Assembly: GCA_039545355.1 (NCBI GenBank)
Contig: BCJJ01000003.1
Location: 372,001 to 436,000, forward strand
Origin: Trichosporon coremiiforme
Lineage: Eukaryota > Basidiomycota > Tremellomycetes > Trichosporonales > Trichosporonaceae
Length of the DNA: 64,000 nucleotides
Direction of reading: 5' to 3'
Shown here: positions 23,050 to 33,749 of the stretch, piece by piece
Layout of the letters: each line of letters starts with the position of its first letter
Numbering within the stretch: the stretch's first letter is position 1
Program-made: the position numbers and the translations under genes
Notes under the pieces: model-generated
What the model saw: the letters and a program-made list of their open reading frames with translations, nothing else
Database searches by the model: none
Told to the model about the DNA's origin: nothing

Positions 23050-26000
23050 ATGTCTACCTCACCCTCCAATACCACACCGATGTCGGTGCCGCACCTCGTG
23101 CTTCGCGTCAACGACCACTCCAAGTCGCTCTCGCCTCCCGACGGCCGCGAGGCCCGTGAGACACGCGAATCCCGTGACACCCCCACCCGAATCCCCACGC
23201 CTTCGGGGGCGTCGGACCTCGCAGCGTCCCCGTCGTCACACCGCGGAGGCCACAGCCAGCGGGACAGCGTCTCTCATTCGCCGGTCAACCCCATGAACAA
23301 CTCGAACGGAAGTCCTTTGAAACGCGAGACGCCTCCCGGCGATGAGGAGGTCGACGAGCTCCGCGATGACGAGGCGGGTGCCGCATCGGCCACGCCTGCC
23401 GCCCACGCCCCACCCACTCCGCAGCCGCAGCCGCAGCCGTCCGCTCCCCCTGCGGCGCGACCCGTTCCCGCTCCTCAGCTCTCGCCGGCTGTGCCGAGCC
23501 CCAAGCCTGCGGGATCGTCCGGATCGAAGAGCCGCAAGAGTTCGTGTGACTTGTGTCATCATCGCAAGATCAAGGTATGTTTTCGCCCTGCCAGGTCCCG
23601 TCTCATGAGTTTTCTCTGTTCTTTCGCCCGCCCTCACTCCTGTGCCCAATTGATTTGTTGACTGACACTCGGACTTCAGTGTGACCAAGTTCGCCCATCC
23701 TGTTCGTCCTGTCTGCGCAAGGGCCACCCGTGCCATTACTCAGAGGAGACTGAGGCGAACAACCCGCACAACGCGGCCCGTCGCGCCGCAGCGGCGGCCG
23801 CACAGGCCCAGGCTAAAGCGGCTGCGGCGGCCGCGGCGAACAACCACCACCACCACCTCGACGGACCCTCGCCCATGCGCAACGTTTCCAACGGAGGTTC
23901 CCCCGCGTGGATGTCGAGCGCGTCTCGTAAGTCGACGGGACTGAACGGAAGTCGTCCCGCTTCCGCGGCCGGAAGTAGCCACGCGGACCGGAAACGCCGT
24001 CTCGACCGTGAGCGCATAGTCAACGGTTACGGATCTAGCAGCGATGAGGAGGCCAACGGCGATGTTAGCATGACTGGAGGTCATGGATCGCGCAGCGGCA
24101 GCCATAAGCCTTCTCAGCGAACGGTGGACAACGAGCTTGCCGATTTGGTGGACGGTAACGCGGGCGGTAACGACGATGAGGTTGACGAACTGGAGAGCGG
24201 TGACGAGGGCGCCGCTGCCAAGGACCCGAGGGGCAAAAAGCGCGACGCGTCTGTCGATGACGAGCTCTCCGGTGAGCTCCTTGAGCTTGCCTCTGCTCCC
24301 CCTAAGAAGAAGAAGGTCCGCCCAGTCCCCGGTCTCGACCTCACGCGTACGCAGAGCGGCTCGCGTCCCCGACCAGTCGCTCGCAACAGCTTACCCTCTA
24401 GTATGCCCACCGCCCAGGGCGCTCCTGGTACCAGTTCCTACGTCGGTGGCCGTTACGACTCGTACAGCATGCCGCTAGTCACGCTCATGGCCTCGCTTCC
24501 CTCGTCGGAGACTCAGAACATACTCTTCAACACGTTCTTCAACGACCCCTTCCTCACCGAGGGCATCTCGCTGCTCCAGCCTCAGTTCTTCGAGGACTTC
24601 CGTGCCCTCATGGAGCGCCGCCACACTACTAAGCTCCGCGAGGGAGATGCCACGACGCTCGCCAACGCTTTCGCATTCCTCGCCGTTGCGCTTCGCGTGC
24701 TTCCTGAGGAGACGGGCAAGCTGTTACTCGCGTCCGGTTCATCGGCGGCCCAGAACGCGCCCCGTTCGGCCAGTCGGATTATCGCCGGTCAGCCTGCATC
24801 GTCGGCTGACCCTACGCCCCTCGACCAGCGCTATTTCGAGCTTGCGCTCTTAGCCGCCCAGGTCGCTGAGCAGCGGGATACGCCGTCGGTCATGTACGTC
24901 GTGCACAAGCTCGTCTTGTTCCGTTACGCCACCCTCGGCTTCCGCAAGGACAAGCTAGTTCTCGCTAGCGGCTGGCTGGCTCAGGCTATCAAGACCGCTC
25001 AGGCCCTTGGTATGAGCAAGGAGTGGGAGGGCATTCCGCAGGGCGAGCGCGAGCTCCGCCGCCGAGTCATGTGGTCCCTTTACGTTGCCGATCGCCAGTT
25101 CTCCTTCGACACGGCCTTCCCATACACAATCCTCGATGCGCACCAGGGTATCCACCTCCCCTCTCCGATCTCTGAGACGGATCTCTACCAGCTCCCTCAG
25201 GACGCTCGCACGCTTCCTCCGCACTCGACTGAGGCTGGACCCACGGTCGCCACCGCCCTGTTCATTCACACGCATCTGGATCGCCGCATCACCCCGATCC
25301 TCGATTCATTCGCGACCGTGGGCCCCGCTGGTACACCCCACGACCTCGTGCTGCGCTTTGACGCCTCGCTTGATGCGTTCCAGGACGCGCTTCCGCCCTA
25401 CCTGCGCCTGTTCCCGCTCACCGACACACGCTACGATAGCGCCAATCCGTACCTGGCGCCGCACCGTGTGCGCCTGCACTCGACGCTGCTCGCCTACCGT
25501 CTCGGCGTGCATCGTGCTCACCTTGTGACGTACCTGTCGCCTGTTGGCTCACCCGGCGTTCGTGCGGTCATTGCGCAGGTGTGCCTGGCGTCGCTGCGCT
25601 GCCAGAAGAGCGCTAAGATGCTCGACGCCAAGCTCTCGCCTCGCCTGTTCAACCCCGCCACTGTCTTCGAGGCTGCCGCCACCCTCGCTCTGATCATGTA
25701 CGTCGAGCGTGCTGTCGCCGGCCCGAGCAGCCAGCAGTCCATCGCCATGTCGACCGAGTACCTGGCCATGCGCGCTGGGGTCGCGGACGGCAGCGAGCTT
25801 CTCGACAGCGTCAGTGCGCTGTCCGACGGTGCTCAGTTCGCCCGACAGGCCGTTCGTGTCCTGCGCGACCTCGTCGCCAAGGTCGATGTCGGCCCTAAGG
25901 AGAAGCCGGCTGCCGCTGCTGGGTCGCCTCAACCGAACGGCAAGCTTTCGTCGCAGCTCGCCAACGGCAACTCCGCCTCGCCGCAGCGCGAGCAGACCTC

Positions 26001-26205
26001 GGAGTCGCGTGACCGTGAGGACCGTGAGCGCTCTGAGCGCAGCGGCGAGCGTGAGCGCACTCCTAGCTCGAACCCCTACATTCCCTCCGTCAACGCCTGG
26101 CTCGACACTTGGAAGGCGACGAGCACGCACGACGCCATCAACCTCGACTACCTGCTCAAGGAAGCCGACTGGGCCTCGTGGGAGAAGGTTCTTGCTGGCA
26201 TGTAA
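23050..26205 (+). CDS. Zn2Cys6 fungal transcription factor
   Basis: Nuclear DNA-binding regulator; target genes unknown. Exons 23050-23574 and 23680-26205, 1016 residues. The zinc cluster is split by the intron. Its six Cys are at 166, 169, 176, 183, 186 and 193 (CDLCHHRKIK, then CDQVRPSCSSC and C), the canonical spacing. It is followed by an Ala/Gln-rich run and a His run, acidic stretches with a basic KKKKV patch, and a fungal-specific transcription factor domain in the middle (around ELRRRVMWSLYVADRQF and DLYQLPQDA). The Cys6 cluster follows a long Pro/Ser-rich N terminus. Start chosen at MSTSPSNTTP; the frame is open further upstream but lies in C/T-rich leader. The tail is rich in Arg-Glu/Asp repeats before a conserved-looking end. 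Confidence 0.9.
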
Positions 26206-26650
26206 AAGCCACCCTGCACACCACTTCTTGTTTCTTCATCGGTTCGCTGTGTCTCCATGGTTCTCACGGGTTTTGGTTTTCTCTTTGGCTCCTCACGGTT
26301 TTCTTTTTGATTAGGTTTGGTTTATATAGGTTTTCGGCCCGCAGCCTTTTTTTTTGTCTGTTCATGGACGAGGGAGGAAATAGGGTCGAGGTTGATCAAG
26401 GACGTTTTCGCAGGTCAGTCGGTCGTCGGAGAGAGTGCGCGTCGGTTCGAGTTGATTGTACATCTGAATAACTGGGTTAAACTTTGGGTTCCATACTTCT
26501 TTCTCTCTCACATACATACTCTTCTCTCTCGTCGTTCACATAGAATTGAATGTCACTGCTTTCTCGAGATCGCGGAATTGCAGCAGGGCATTGCATCGTC
26601 TAAGTCTATGATTGTATGTTGTGAATTGGAAACAGGTCTAGCAGGGGATC
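26206..26650. other. convergent 3' region
   Basis: 445 bases between the stops of two converging genes. It is T-rich on the plus strand after 26220, as expected for a 3' UTR. No gene seen. Confidence 0.6.
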
Positions 26651-28009
26651 CTAGATGTCCCAACCACCGGCGCTGCCCTGCCCCAGCGGCATCTCGTGCA
26701 CGCCCTCCTGGTCGACAGTGACGCCAAGTCCGTCCCAAGCCGGCTCAACTACACCACCCCAAGCCTTAATCTTGTCCCCATTTGTCCTCATCTCGTAGCT
26801 GTCCCACACCTTGCGGAGCAGCTCCTTGGTCGTGATGTCGTCCTCCTCCTCGCGACCCTTCACACTCCGTCCCATGCGGGACCACTGCTCGTGTGTCGTC
26901 GGGTGCGTCATGCCGAGCACCCACGTGCGAACGGGCTTGATGCGCTCCGCCACGCTCATGGCCTCGGGGAATGAGACGTGCGAGGTATGCGGCCGAACGG
27001 GCCAGAGCGCGTCCACGATGAGCGTGAGGGGCAGGCGGTGGTGCACCGTCGCGCGGTCGAGGAGGGCCCACTGCGAGTCCGTAATCAGGGAGAAGTCGGA
27101 GAGATACACGAGCGAATGGTCAAAGACGAATCCGAGACAGAGGAAAGGCACGTATCCACTTGTGACGCGCTGCTCGGGGTGCGGCACGTAGGTCACCTCC
27201 TCCTTCTTGCTTCCGTTGGCGACGGCGCCATCCTTCTGCTCGCCGCTCGCCTTGTGCTCCTCCGTCGCCCTTCCGTCGTCGCCACAGCACTTGCCCGGTG
27301 CCGGCGTCGCGGGCTTGCTAGGCCCGACCTCAGCCGCAGGCGACGGGGAGAAGTACTTCCCGTGCTCAACGGGCAGAGCCTGGACATGGATACCGAGCAC
27401 CTCCAGCTCCTCGTCATCCTTGATGATCTGGAAGCTGAGGCTTGGCAGATCTCCACCACCCGAGGCCTTCGTCTTGTCCACGAGGTACGGGAAGGACGCC
27501 GAGACGGTCTCGAACGTGGTCTGCGTCAGGAAGATGGGAATCGCGGCTCCTTGCCGGTTACACCACTCGCGCAGGTCGTCGAGGCCGTTGTACGCGTCTG
27601 CGTGACCGTGCGTGATGAGCACGGCGTCGATGGACTTGATCCCCCAGCGCGGGAAGTAGCGTACGCTCTGCTCGCGGAATGTCTTGCCGACGTCTACGAG
27701 GAGGTTCTTCCCGCCCCTGCTGATGACGAGGGACGGGTTGCCGCGCCGGTTCTTCCACCCGTCCTTGACGGTGCGGTCGACGGCGGCACGGCACGAGGCA
27801 CACGGTACGTTCGCAGGCCACGCGCCCTTCGGGTCGTAGCCTAGCCACTTTGAGGGATCGGCATCCGAAGCAGAGTGCTGGTCGTAGAACTTGAGGAACT
27901 CGCCGACATCGCGCGACGGCTTGGAGACGCCCGCGAGACAAGGACCGACGGGCAGGGCGGCCGAGGTGCCCGTGCCGAGGAAACGGAATGTGAGGGGCTC
28001 GACGGGCAT
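26651..28009 (-). CDS. metallo-beta-lactamase-fold hydrolase, PhnP-like
   Basis: Predicted metal-dependent hydrolase, probably phosphodiesterase-like; substrate unknown. Single exon, 452 residues from Met at 28009 (MPVEPLTFRFLGTGTSA). The N-terminal strand and GTGTS turn, LLVDVGKTFREQ, and the metal motif ITHGHADAYNGLDDLR are visible. In that motif the last His of HxHxDH is Ala; I recall HADA as common in eukaryotic PhnP relatives. A CxxC pair (VPCASCRAA) follows the first strands as in PhnP. A low-complexity insert lies between the halves (about 27200-27350). The frame is open to 28192, adding 61 Pro/Ser/Arg-rich residues, so a longer, perhaps organelle-targeted form cannot be excluded. Converges on the zinc-cluster gene. 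Confidence 0.85.
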   Translation of the reverse strand: MPVEPLTFRFLGTGTSAALPVGPCLAGVSKPSRDVGEFLKFYDQHSASDADPSKWLGYDPKGAWPANVPCASCRAAVDRTVKDGWKNRRGNPSLVISRGGKNLLVDVGKTFREQSVRYFPRWGIKSIDAVLITHGHADAYNGLDDLREWCNRQGAAIPIFLTQTTFETVSASFPYLVDKTKASGGGDLPSLSFQIIKDDEELEVLGIHVQALPVEHGKYFSPSPAAEVGPSKPATPAPGKCCGDDGRATEEHKASGEQKDGAVANGSKKEEVTYVPHPEQRVTSGYVPFLCLGFVFDHSLVYLSDFSLITDSQWALLDRATVHHRLPLTLIVDALWPVRPHTSHVSFPEAMSVAERIKPVRTWVLGMTHPTTHEQWSRMGRSVKGREEEDDITTKELLRKVWDSYEMRTNGDKIKAWGGVVEPAWDGLGVTVDQEGVHEMPLGQGSAGGWDI

Positions 28010-29058
28010 GGTGGTTATCGAGGTGGTTGATACAAAGTGACTTCGCGGCAGATCTGGCTCCGGTGGACTGGGTGCTGGAGTGGAGGCTGACTTATCTTTG
28101 CGGCATTGCTGGCGGAGCGGGGGTGGCCTCGGAGCCGGTGATGCCCGCCCGCCCGCCGGCCCGCCTTCGTGCAAACGCCTCAGCATGGCCATTCACGTGA
28201 CGACAAAGCCAGAGACGCCGCAAGGTTACGTAAGTTGCTTCTGGATACTGCGGGGATCTCGCTGGCTGGCGCGGCGGCCAGAATTAGCAACGGTGCTGAG
28301 AGTTTATCCGCTCTGACGACCAGGGACTGCGCAGGGGCAGAAGGCGGAGACCCAGGGGGCTCTTCTCGCTGCCAGGACTCGCCAGGGTAGGAACCAATGC
28401 TGGGCCAGACTAGGTCCGAGGCGCCGCGTTTGTACTGCCTGGCCTGCCTGGCCTGCCTGGCCGCCTTCTGGCGCTGCATAGCCCATATGGCATCATACTG
28501 GCCCCACCGAGAGCGGCAAACACTGCACATGAGTCAGACCTGCAGAGCTAGAGCGGGGCTTGGCGGAGGCGAACATGTTCGACCTCCTGTCCTGACCGCT
28601 GGGCTACAACCGTACATACGGCCAGGCGGCAGTGGACAGTGGCCAGGCGGCCAATGCGCCGTGTACAGTGCGAACTGATCAGAGCGTATCGTCCATCCAT
28701 CCTCGCATCTCAGTACATCACTTCTCATCTCGCAACATTACTCGCCCGTCGCCCCCTGCGCTTTGACCTCCTCAAGATCTGAGCACCGAGCACGCGCGCA
28801 TCCTTTATCGTTTTCCATCTCGCATCTCTCGCCCCGGAGCCCGACCAGCTCCACCAGCCCAGGGAGCCAGAGCCGGCGGCGGTTATCTTCTCTCTTTCCG
28901 CGACGTCTCAACTTCTTGCAAACTGAGCAAACAGCACAGCAAGTCCGACTCGTGACTGAGCCAGAGTATACACACAGGCATCACAGCCAGCCGATGCGGC
29001 AGCAGAGGTCTCTGAATCAGAGAAGTTCTGTTGCAGCATCAACAACAACAGCGCGAAC
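28010..29058. other. divergent intergenic region
   Basis: About 1 kb between the hydrolase and the membrane-protein gene. It holds a short 9-base tandem repeat (28435-28462). No gene recognised. Confidence 0.5.
28435..28462. repeat. three tandem copies of a 9-mer
   Basis: Unit ctgcctggc is repeated three times head to tail, plus one base. Short microsatellite-like repeat in intergenic DNA. Confidence 0.9.
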
Positions 29059-30477
29059 ATGCCGCCTTCGACGCACCAACGGTACCGCCGCCTCGACAAG
29101 CGAGACTCGAGCGGCGACGGCGGCGGCTACAACAACGTAAGTAAGGTCAATGTGAGTGGTCTCATGTGGGCCTGGCTCTGCCGGGGCCCACACGTTGTGT
29201 TTGTTCTTGCACGTCTTCACACTTCCTTCCCAAACTCCACCTACGCTCCGTTGACCAGGAGCCCCACCTTACCTCGTAAGAGTTCGATTAAATGCTCTTT
29301 TTCTATTCTCAGTTTCCTTTACCCGTCAAAGACAACAAGCATGACCGCAACTACGAGCCCCGGCCCTGACTCCAGCAGCTGTTCTACATTCTCATTGCGA
29401 TTCTGGCCGCCTTCGCGCTCGTGTCCCTCTTCAACTTCTTGCGTCTGCGCCGCCGCCGCCGCCGGATCATCAATGAAGCGAGGCGCCTGGGCCTCATCGT
29501 ACCCGGCATGGAGGGATACATCCCCATGCGCGACCGGCAAGGGTTTGTCAAGAGCGACGGATGGAAGGCGCCGCAGTTCTGGCAGATTGAGCGCGGGGAG
29601 AGCGGCGAGCGGAGCGAGCCGGCGCGGAGTGGGAAGGGTGGGCCCGCGGGCCCTGCCACGAGTGGCGCGAGCGCAGGAGGGGTGGTCGGAGTAGTAACTG
29701 GACCAGGAGCGCAGCTAGTGAACGGAGCAGAAGGACCAGGAGTAATAGGAAGTACACCGAAGACAGATGTGAAGGGGGAGGAGGAGTGGGTCGAGACGAC
29801 CGAGACCGACGGACGGGAAGCGGACCGGATAGAAACGCAGATGGTCGATATCGGGCAGCGCCCGACGTTCCCGACGCCATCTGCGGACCCTGCTGTTGGG
29901 ACAACAGCAGCGACAACAGTGGCGGCGGGCGAGCCTGCTCCACCGCCCGAGGACGGCAAGCAAACGTACGGTGCGCGGGACCTGCTCGAGATGCCGCCAT
30001 TGGACCAGATCGTGAGTAACCCCCCCTCACCCCTCACCTTCTCTCAGCTGCGCCTTAAGTCAGCTGTTTCCATCTCTCAGCTGCCATGTCTTCGTCAGCA
30101 GTACCCCTTCCTCACTCACCTCTTCTACTATCCGCCCCTGAGCTGTACAGATCTTTGACGGAGCTAACCCGCAGATACCCGTCTCGATAATCCCCCCGCC
30201 CGAGGAGATCGTCCTCCCCGCAAAACCCCTCTCCTCCATCCCCTACTTCCCTAACTTCGTCTCCTACCGCAAGGAACAGTTCGAGACGCGCCCGCCCCGA
30301 TTCGTGGACCTCGAGAGCGTGCATTCCCTAGCTGGGGAGAGCGTCGATGTCGTGTTTGCGATTAAGATGCCGAGCGAACCCATCGAGTGTCCGCCGGGCG
30401 TGGATGAGGAGGACCTCGAGGTCGTGCGGGAGTGGGGTGGGCTCGAACTGGGCGTGACCAAGGTCGAGATTCGGTAG
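29059..30477 (+). CDS. single-pass membrane protein, function unknown
   Basis: Not recognised as a named family. Exons 29059-29136, 29376-30011, 30175-30477; 338 residues. A short hydrophilic N terminus (MPPSTHQRYRRLDKRDSSG) precedes one hydrophobic helix at about residues 28-44 (LFYILIAILAAFALVSLF) and then an Arg cluster (RLRRRRRRI), suggesting the bulk is cytosolic by the positive-inside rule. A conserved-looking juxtamembrane block follows (LGLIVPGMEGYIPMRDRQGF). The middle is Gly/Ala/Glu-rich and disordered; the C terminus has FPNFVSYRKEQFE and ends KVEIR. Intron 1 (239 nt) ends CTGACTCCAG. For the last exon an alternative acceptor at 30150 is also in frame and would add eight residues. 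Confidence 0.65.
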
Positions 30478-30930
30478 TCCAAATTGTCGTCTATACCCAG
30501 GGAAGACGGCAAGGACCAGGAGAAGAGGAGGAAGGAGGGAGAGGAGGGAGGAAAGAGGAGAGGAAAGAGGAGAGGAAGACAAGGGGAGGAGGAGAGAAAC
30601 GTCGACGCCAGTTGTACTTCTATCTTGTTGAGCCCCGGCGCCAGCATCTTGTTCTTATATTTCCCCTGTAGTGCTCCATGGATCATGGTTAATGCTTCCA
30701 GTGCTTCTCATTCGGTTCATTCATCAGACGGTGTTGTTGCAGATTGGGTTGAATTACTACAGGATAGCGAGGTTGTCCTTCCCTTTTCGTGATCTTACAT
30801 CCTCTCGTGTCCATCGTGGCCGCCAATACACATATCTCTTCGACATCTGGACTCGCCGCACTTGCGAGGACTGTACGCTTCGCTCTGCGGAGAGCCCCCA
30901 TGCTCGCTCCACCTGCTCTCCTCGCCGCGC
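30478..30930. other. convergent 3' region
   Basis: 453 bases between converging genes. A purine-rich (GGA/AGG) stretch at 30500-30600 follows the stop of the membrane-protein gene. No gene seen. Confidence 0.55.
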
Positions 30931-33749
30931 TTAGTACAGGTACTGCTTCGTGGTGAGCGGCAGGTGTGTCGCAGGCGGGACATCACACAGGACACCGTCG
31001 GCGTGGACGTTGTACGTCTCCGGGTCGACCGTCATCTGGGGGCAGAGGTCGTTGTGCTTCATGTCCTTCTTGGAGAGGTTGCGGCAGTTCTTGACGGGCT
31101 CGATCATCTTCTTGAGGCCGTACTTCTGGATCGTGCCCTTGTCGATCGATGCCTGCGATACCCACATGATACTCGTCTGCGATGTGTCGTAGTAGCCGTA
31201 CATGGGGCGGCCGATGACGGGCTCGACAGTGGGGATGGACGCGTTCGCATCACCCATGGCAGCCCACGCGATGAAGCCACCCTTGATCACGGTGTTGGGG
31301 CGGACACCGAACGAGGCAGGGTCCCAGATGACAAGGTCCGCGAGGCAGCCCTCCTTGACTTGGCCGATGAGGTGCGACATGCCGTGAGCGATGGCACTGG
31401 TCTCAGCTATGGCGAACGTTCAGTAAGCAAATAAGGAGACTCACGGGTTGATGGTGTACTTGGAGACGTAGCGCTTGACACGGTTGTTGTCATTGAAGTC
31501 AGTGTCGCCGTCGAGCGGGCCGTTGACGTCCTTCATCTTTCCGGCCGTGCGCCAGGTGCGCGTGATGACCTCGCCGATACGGCCCATGGCCTGCGTGTCG
31601 GACGAGATCATGGAGATGGCGCCAATGTCCTGAAGGACGTCCTCGGCGGCAATGGTCTCGGCACGGATACGCGAGTCCGCGAAGGCGATATCCTCGGGGA
31701 TCTTGCGGTCCAGGTGGTGGCACACCATGACCATGTCCATGTGCTCGTCGAGAGTGTTAGTAGCGTACGGGCGAGTCGGGTTCGTCGACGAGGGAAGGAC
31801 GTTCTCGGCCTCACACACGACAATGATGTCGGGCGCGTGACCGCCTCCGGCACCTTCCGTGTGGTACGTGTGGATCGTGCGACCCTTGAACGCCTTGAGC
31901 GTGTTCTCGACGTAACCAGCCTCGTTCAGCGTGTCCGTGTGGATGTTGACCTGCACATCGTACTCGTCCGCGACGTTGAGCGCGCGGTCGATCGCCTCGG
32001 GCGTGGCACCCCAGTCCTCGTGCAGCTTGAGGGACGACGCTCCCGCCTCGACAATGTCGCGCAGTCCAGCCTCGCCAGAGTCGTTGCCCTTGCCCGAGAA
32101 ACCGAAGTTCAGCGGCATGTCGTCGCACGCCTTCATCATCGCCTCCATGTAGAATTTGCTGGGCGTACACGTTGTGGCGTTCGTGCCGGCAGCCGGGCCA
32201 GTACCACCGCCGATCAGCGTCGTCAGACCAGCCGCGAGCGCCTCGTCAGAAGACTGGGGGCAGATGAAGTGCACGTGGGTGTCGATACCTCCAGCCGTCA
32301 CGATCGTGCCCTCACCAGCGACGACCTCAGTGTTGGAACCGCAAATCAGGTTAGGGTCCACGCCGTCCTGCATGTCCGGGTTGCCCGCCTTGCCGAGGCC
32401 AGCGATCTTGCCGTTCTTCACACCAATGTCACACTGCCGTGTCAGCTCGACGTCGACCTGTTAATAGCTGAGTCCTACCTTGAAGATGCCACTCCAGTCA
32501 ACAACGAGGGCGTTCGTGATGACGAGGTCGAGGACCTCCTCGTCGGACCGTCCGCTCGCCTGTCCCATGCCGTCACGAAGAACTTTGCCTCCTCCGAACT
32601 TGCACTCGTCACCGTATTTCGTGTAGTCATGCTCGACCTCGATCCAAAGGTTGGTGTCGGCGAGGCGGACCTTGTCTCCGGTAGTGGGGCCAAACATGTT
32701 TGCGTAAGTGGAGCGGTCGATCTCGGGCGCGTCAGAGTTCTTGATGTTTGCCTGCTTGACGTGTCCAAAGCCCATGTCCTTAATCGTCTTCTCGATCTTG
32801 TCGCGCTTACCCTCGTCGAGCGGGCCGGGGGCGACGCCGTTTCCACCGTGCAGCACCTTGTTGCCGCCGATCTCGACGACGGACACCGTCTTCTTCTCTC
32901 CCGGCTCGAAACGGACGGCCGTACCAGCCGCAATGTCCAGGTGCATGCCGTAGGCGAGCACGCGGTCGAAGATGAGCGCCCGGTTCACCTCCAGGATTGG
33001 GAAGTGGGAGCCGACCTGGATCGGTCGGTCGCCCCCGTTCTTGATCTCGAGGTAGAAGCGCTTCCGCCCCGGCGTCAGTTGGATCTTCTCCTTGCGCAGA
33101 ATCATCGCGCCAGCGCGGTCGCGCTCCGCCTGCGGCTTGACCTTCGGGAACTTGTCCTTCGACGGCTCGGGGAGGAAGGAGCCGTACAGCGCCAGAGACA
33201 GGTCATCCAGGTCAGAGCAGATCGGGTTGTGCACCGTCACGAGGAAGGAGCCATCCTGCTGTCAGCTGCTGACGCGAGTCACCTAGCTTACCGGAAGCGT
33301 TCCCTCGACCTGGATCTCGCTGATCGCCTCCGGAACTCCGTCTGGCTGTTAGCTCTCGTACATGTGGCGAGCTCCCGGAATAGCAGCCCCACTGCTGCGC
33401 AACTGCGTACCCATGACATGCTGCCTGCCGAGAAACTTCTTGCCAAGGTCCATGAGCTCCGACACCGAGTGCGTGCCATCGCGGACGAGCTCCTGGAGCT
33501 GGCACGCGATGAGGGCGGTCGCCTCGATCTTGTTGAGGCGGACTCCGCGCGCGAGGCGGCGCTGCGCGAGACTCCCTACGGTGTAGAGCAAGACCTTGTC
33601 CTGAGTGTCGTCAGCTATCCGTTGTGCTTGGTGACTCGCTCCGTTCCGAAGACAGTTTGGAAACAGAGGGTGGTCTGAATGGGAGGAATGGTGCGGATGA
33701 TGTCATCGCAGCAGTCGGCACTCACCTGCTCACGGGGGAGGAGGTTCAT
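30931..33749 (-). CDS. URE1: urease (nickel-dependent urea amidohydrolase)
   Basis: Hydrolyses urea to ammonia and carbamate in the cytosol; needs Ni and accessory proteins not seen in this window. Exons in reading order: 33749-33726, 33600-33411, 33341-33292, 33255-32479, 32433-31445, 31396-30931; 831 residues, the fused gamma-beta-alpha length of fungal and plant urease. Gamma part MNLLPREQ with [16 protein letters not shown]; beta part with [10 protein letters not shown]; alpha part with metal His in [11 protein letters not shown], the carbamylated Lys in [24 protein letters not shown], the flap region [14 protein letters not shown], and SSDTQAMGR. All active-site blocks are intact. Exon 1 is only 24 nt and was placed by frame and by the usual MxLLPRE start. 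A single GATAAG lies about 470 bases upstream (34222), too little to claim nitrogen control. Confidence 0.97.

Noticed and set aside
31714..33678. 654-codon open frame antisense to urease
   Set aside because: Same composition effect; it also spans urease introns without change in character.
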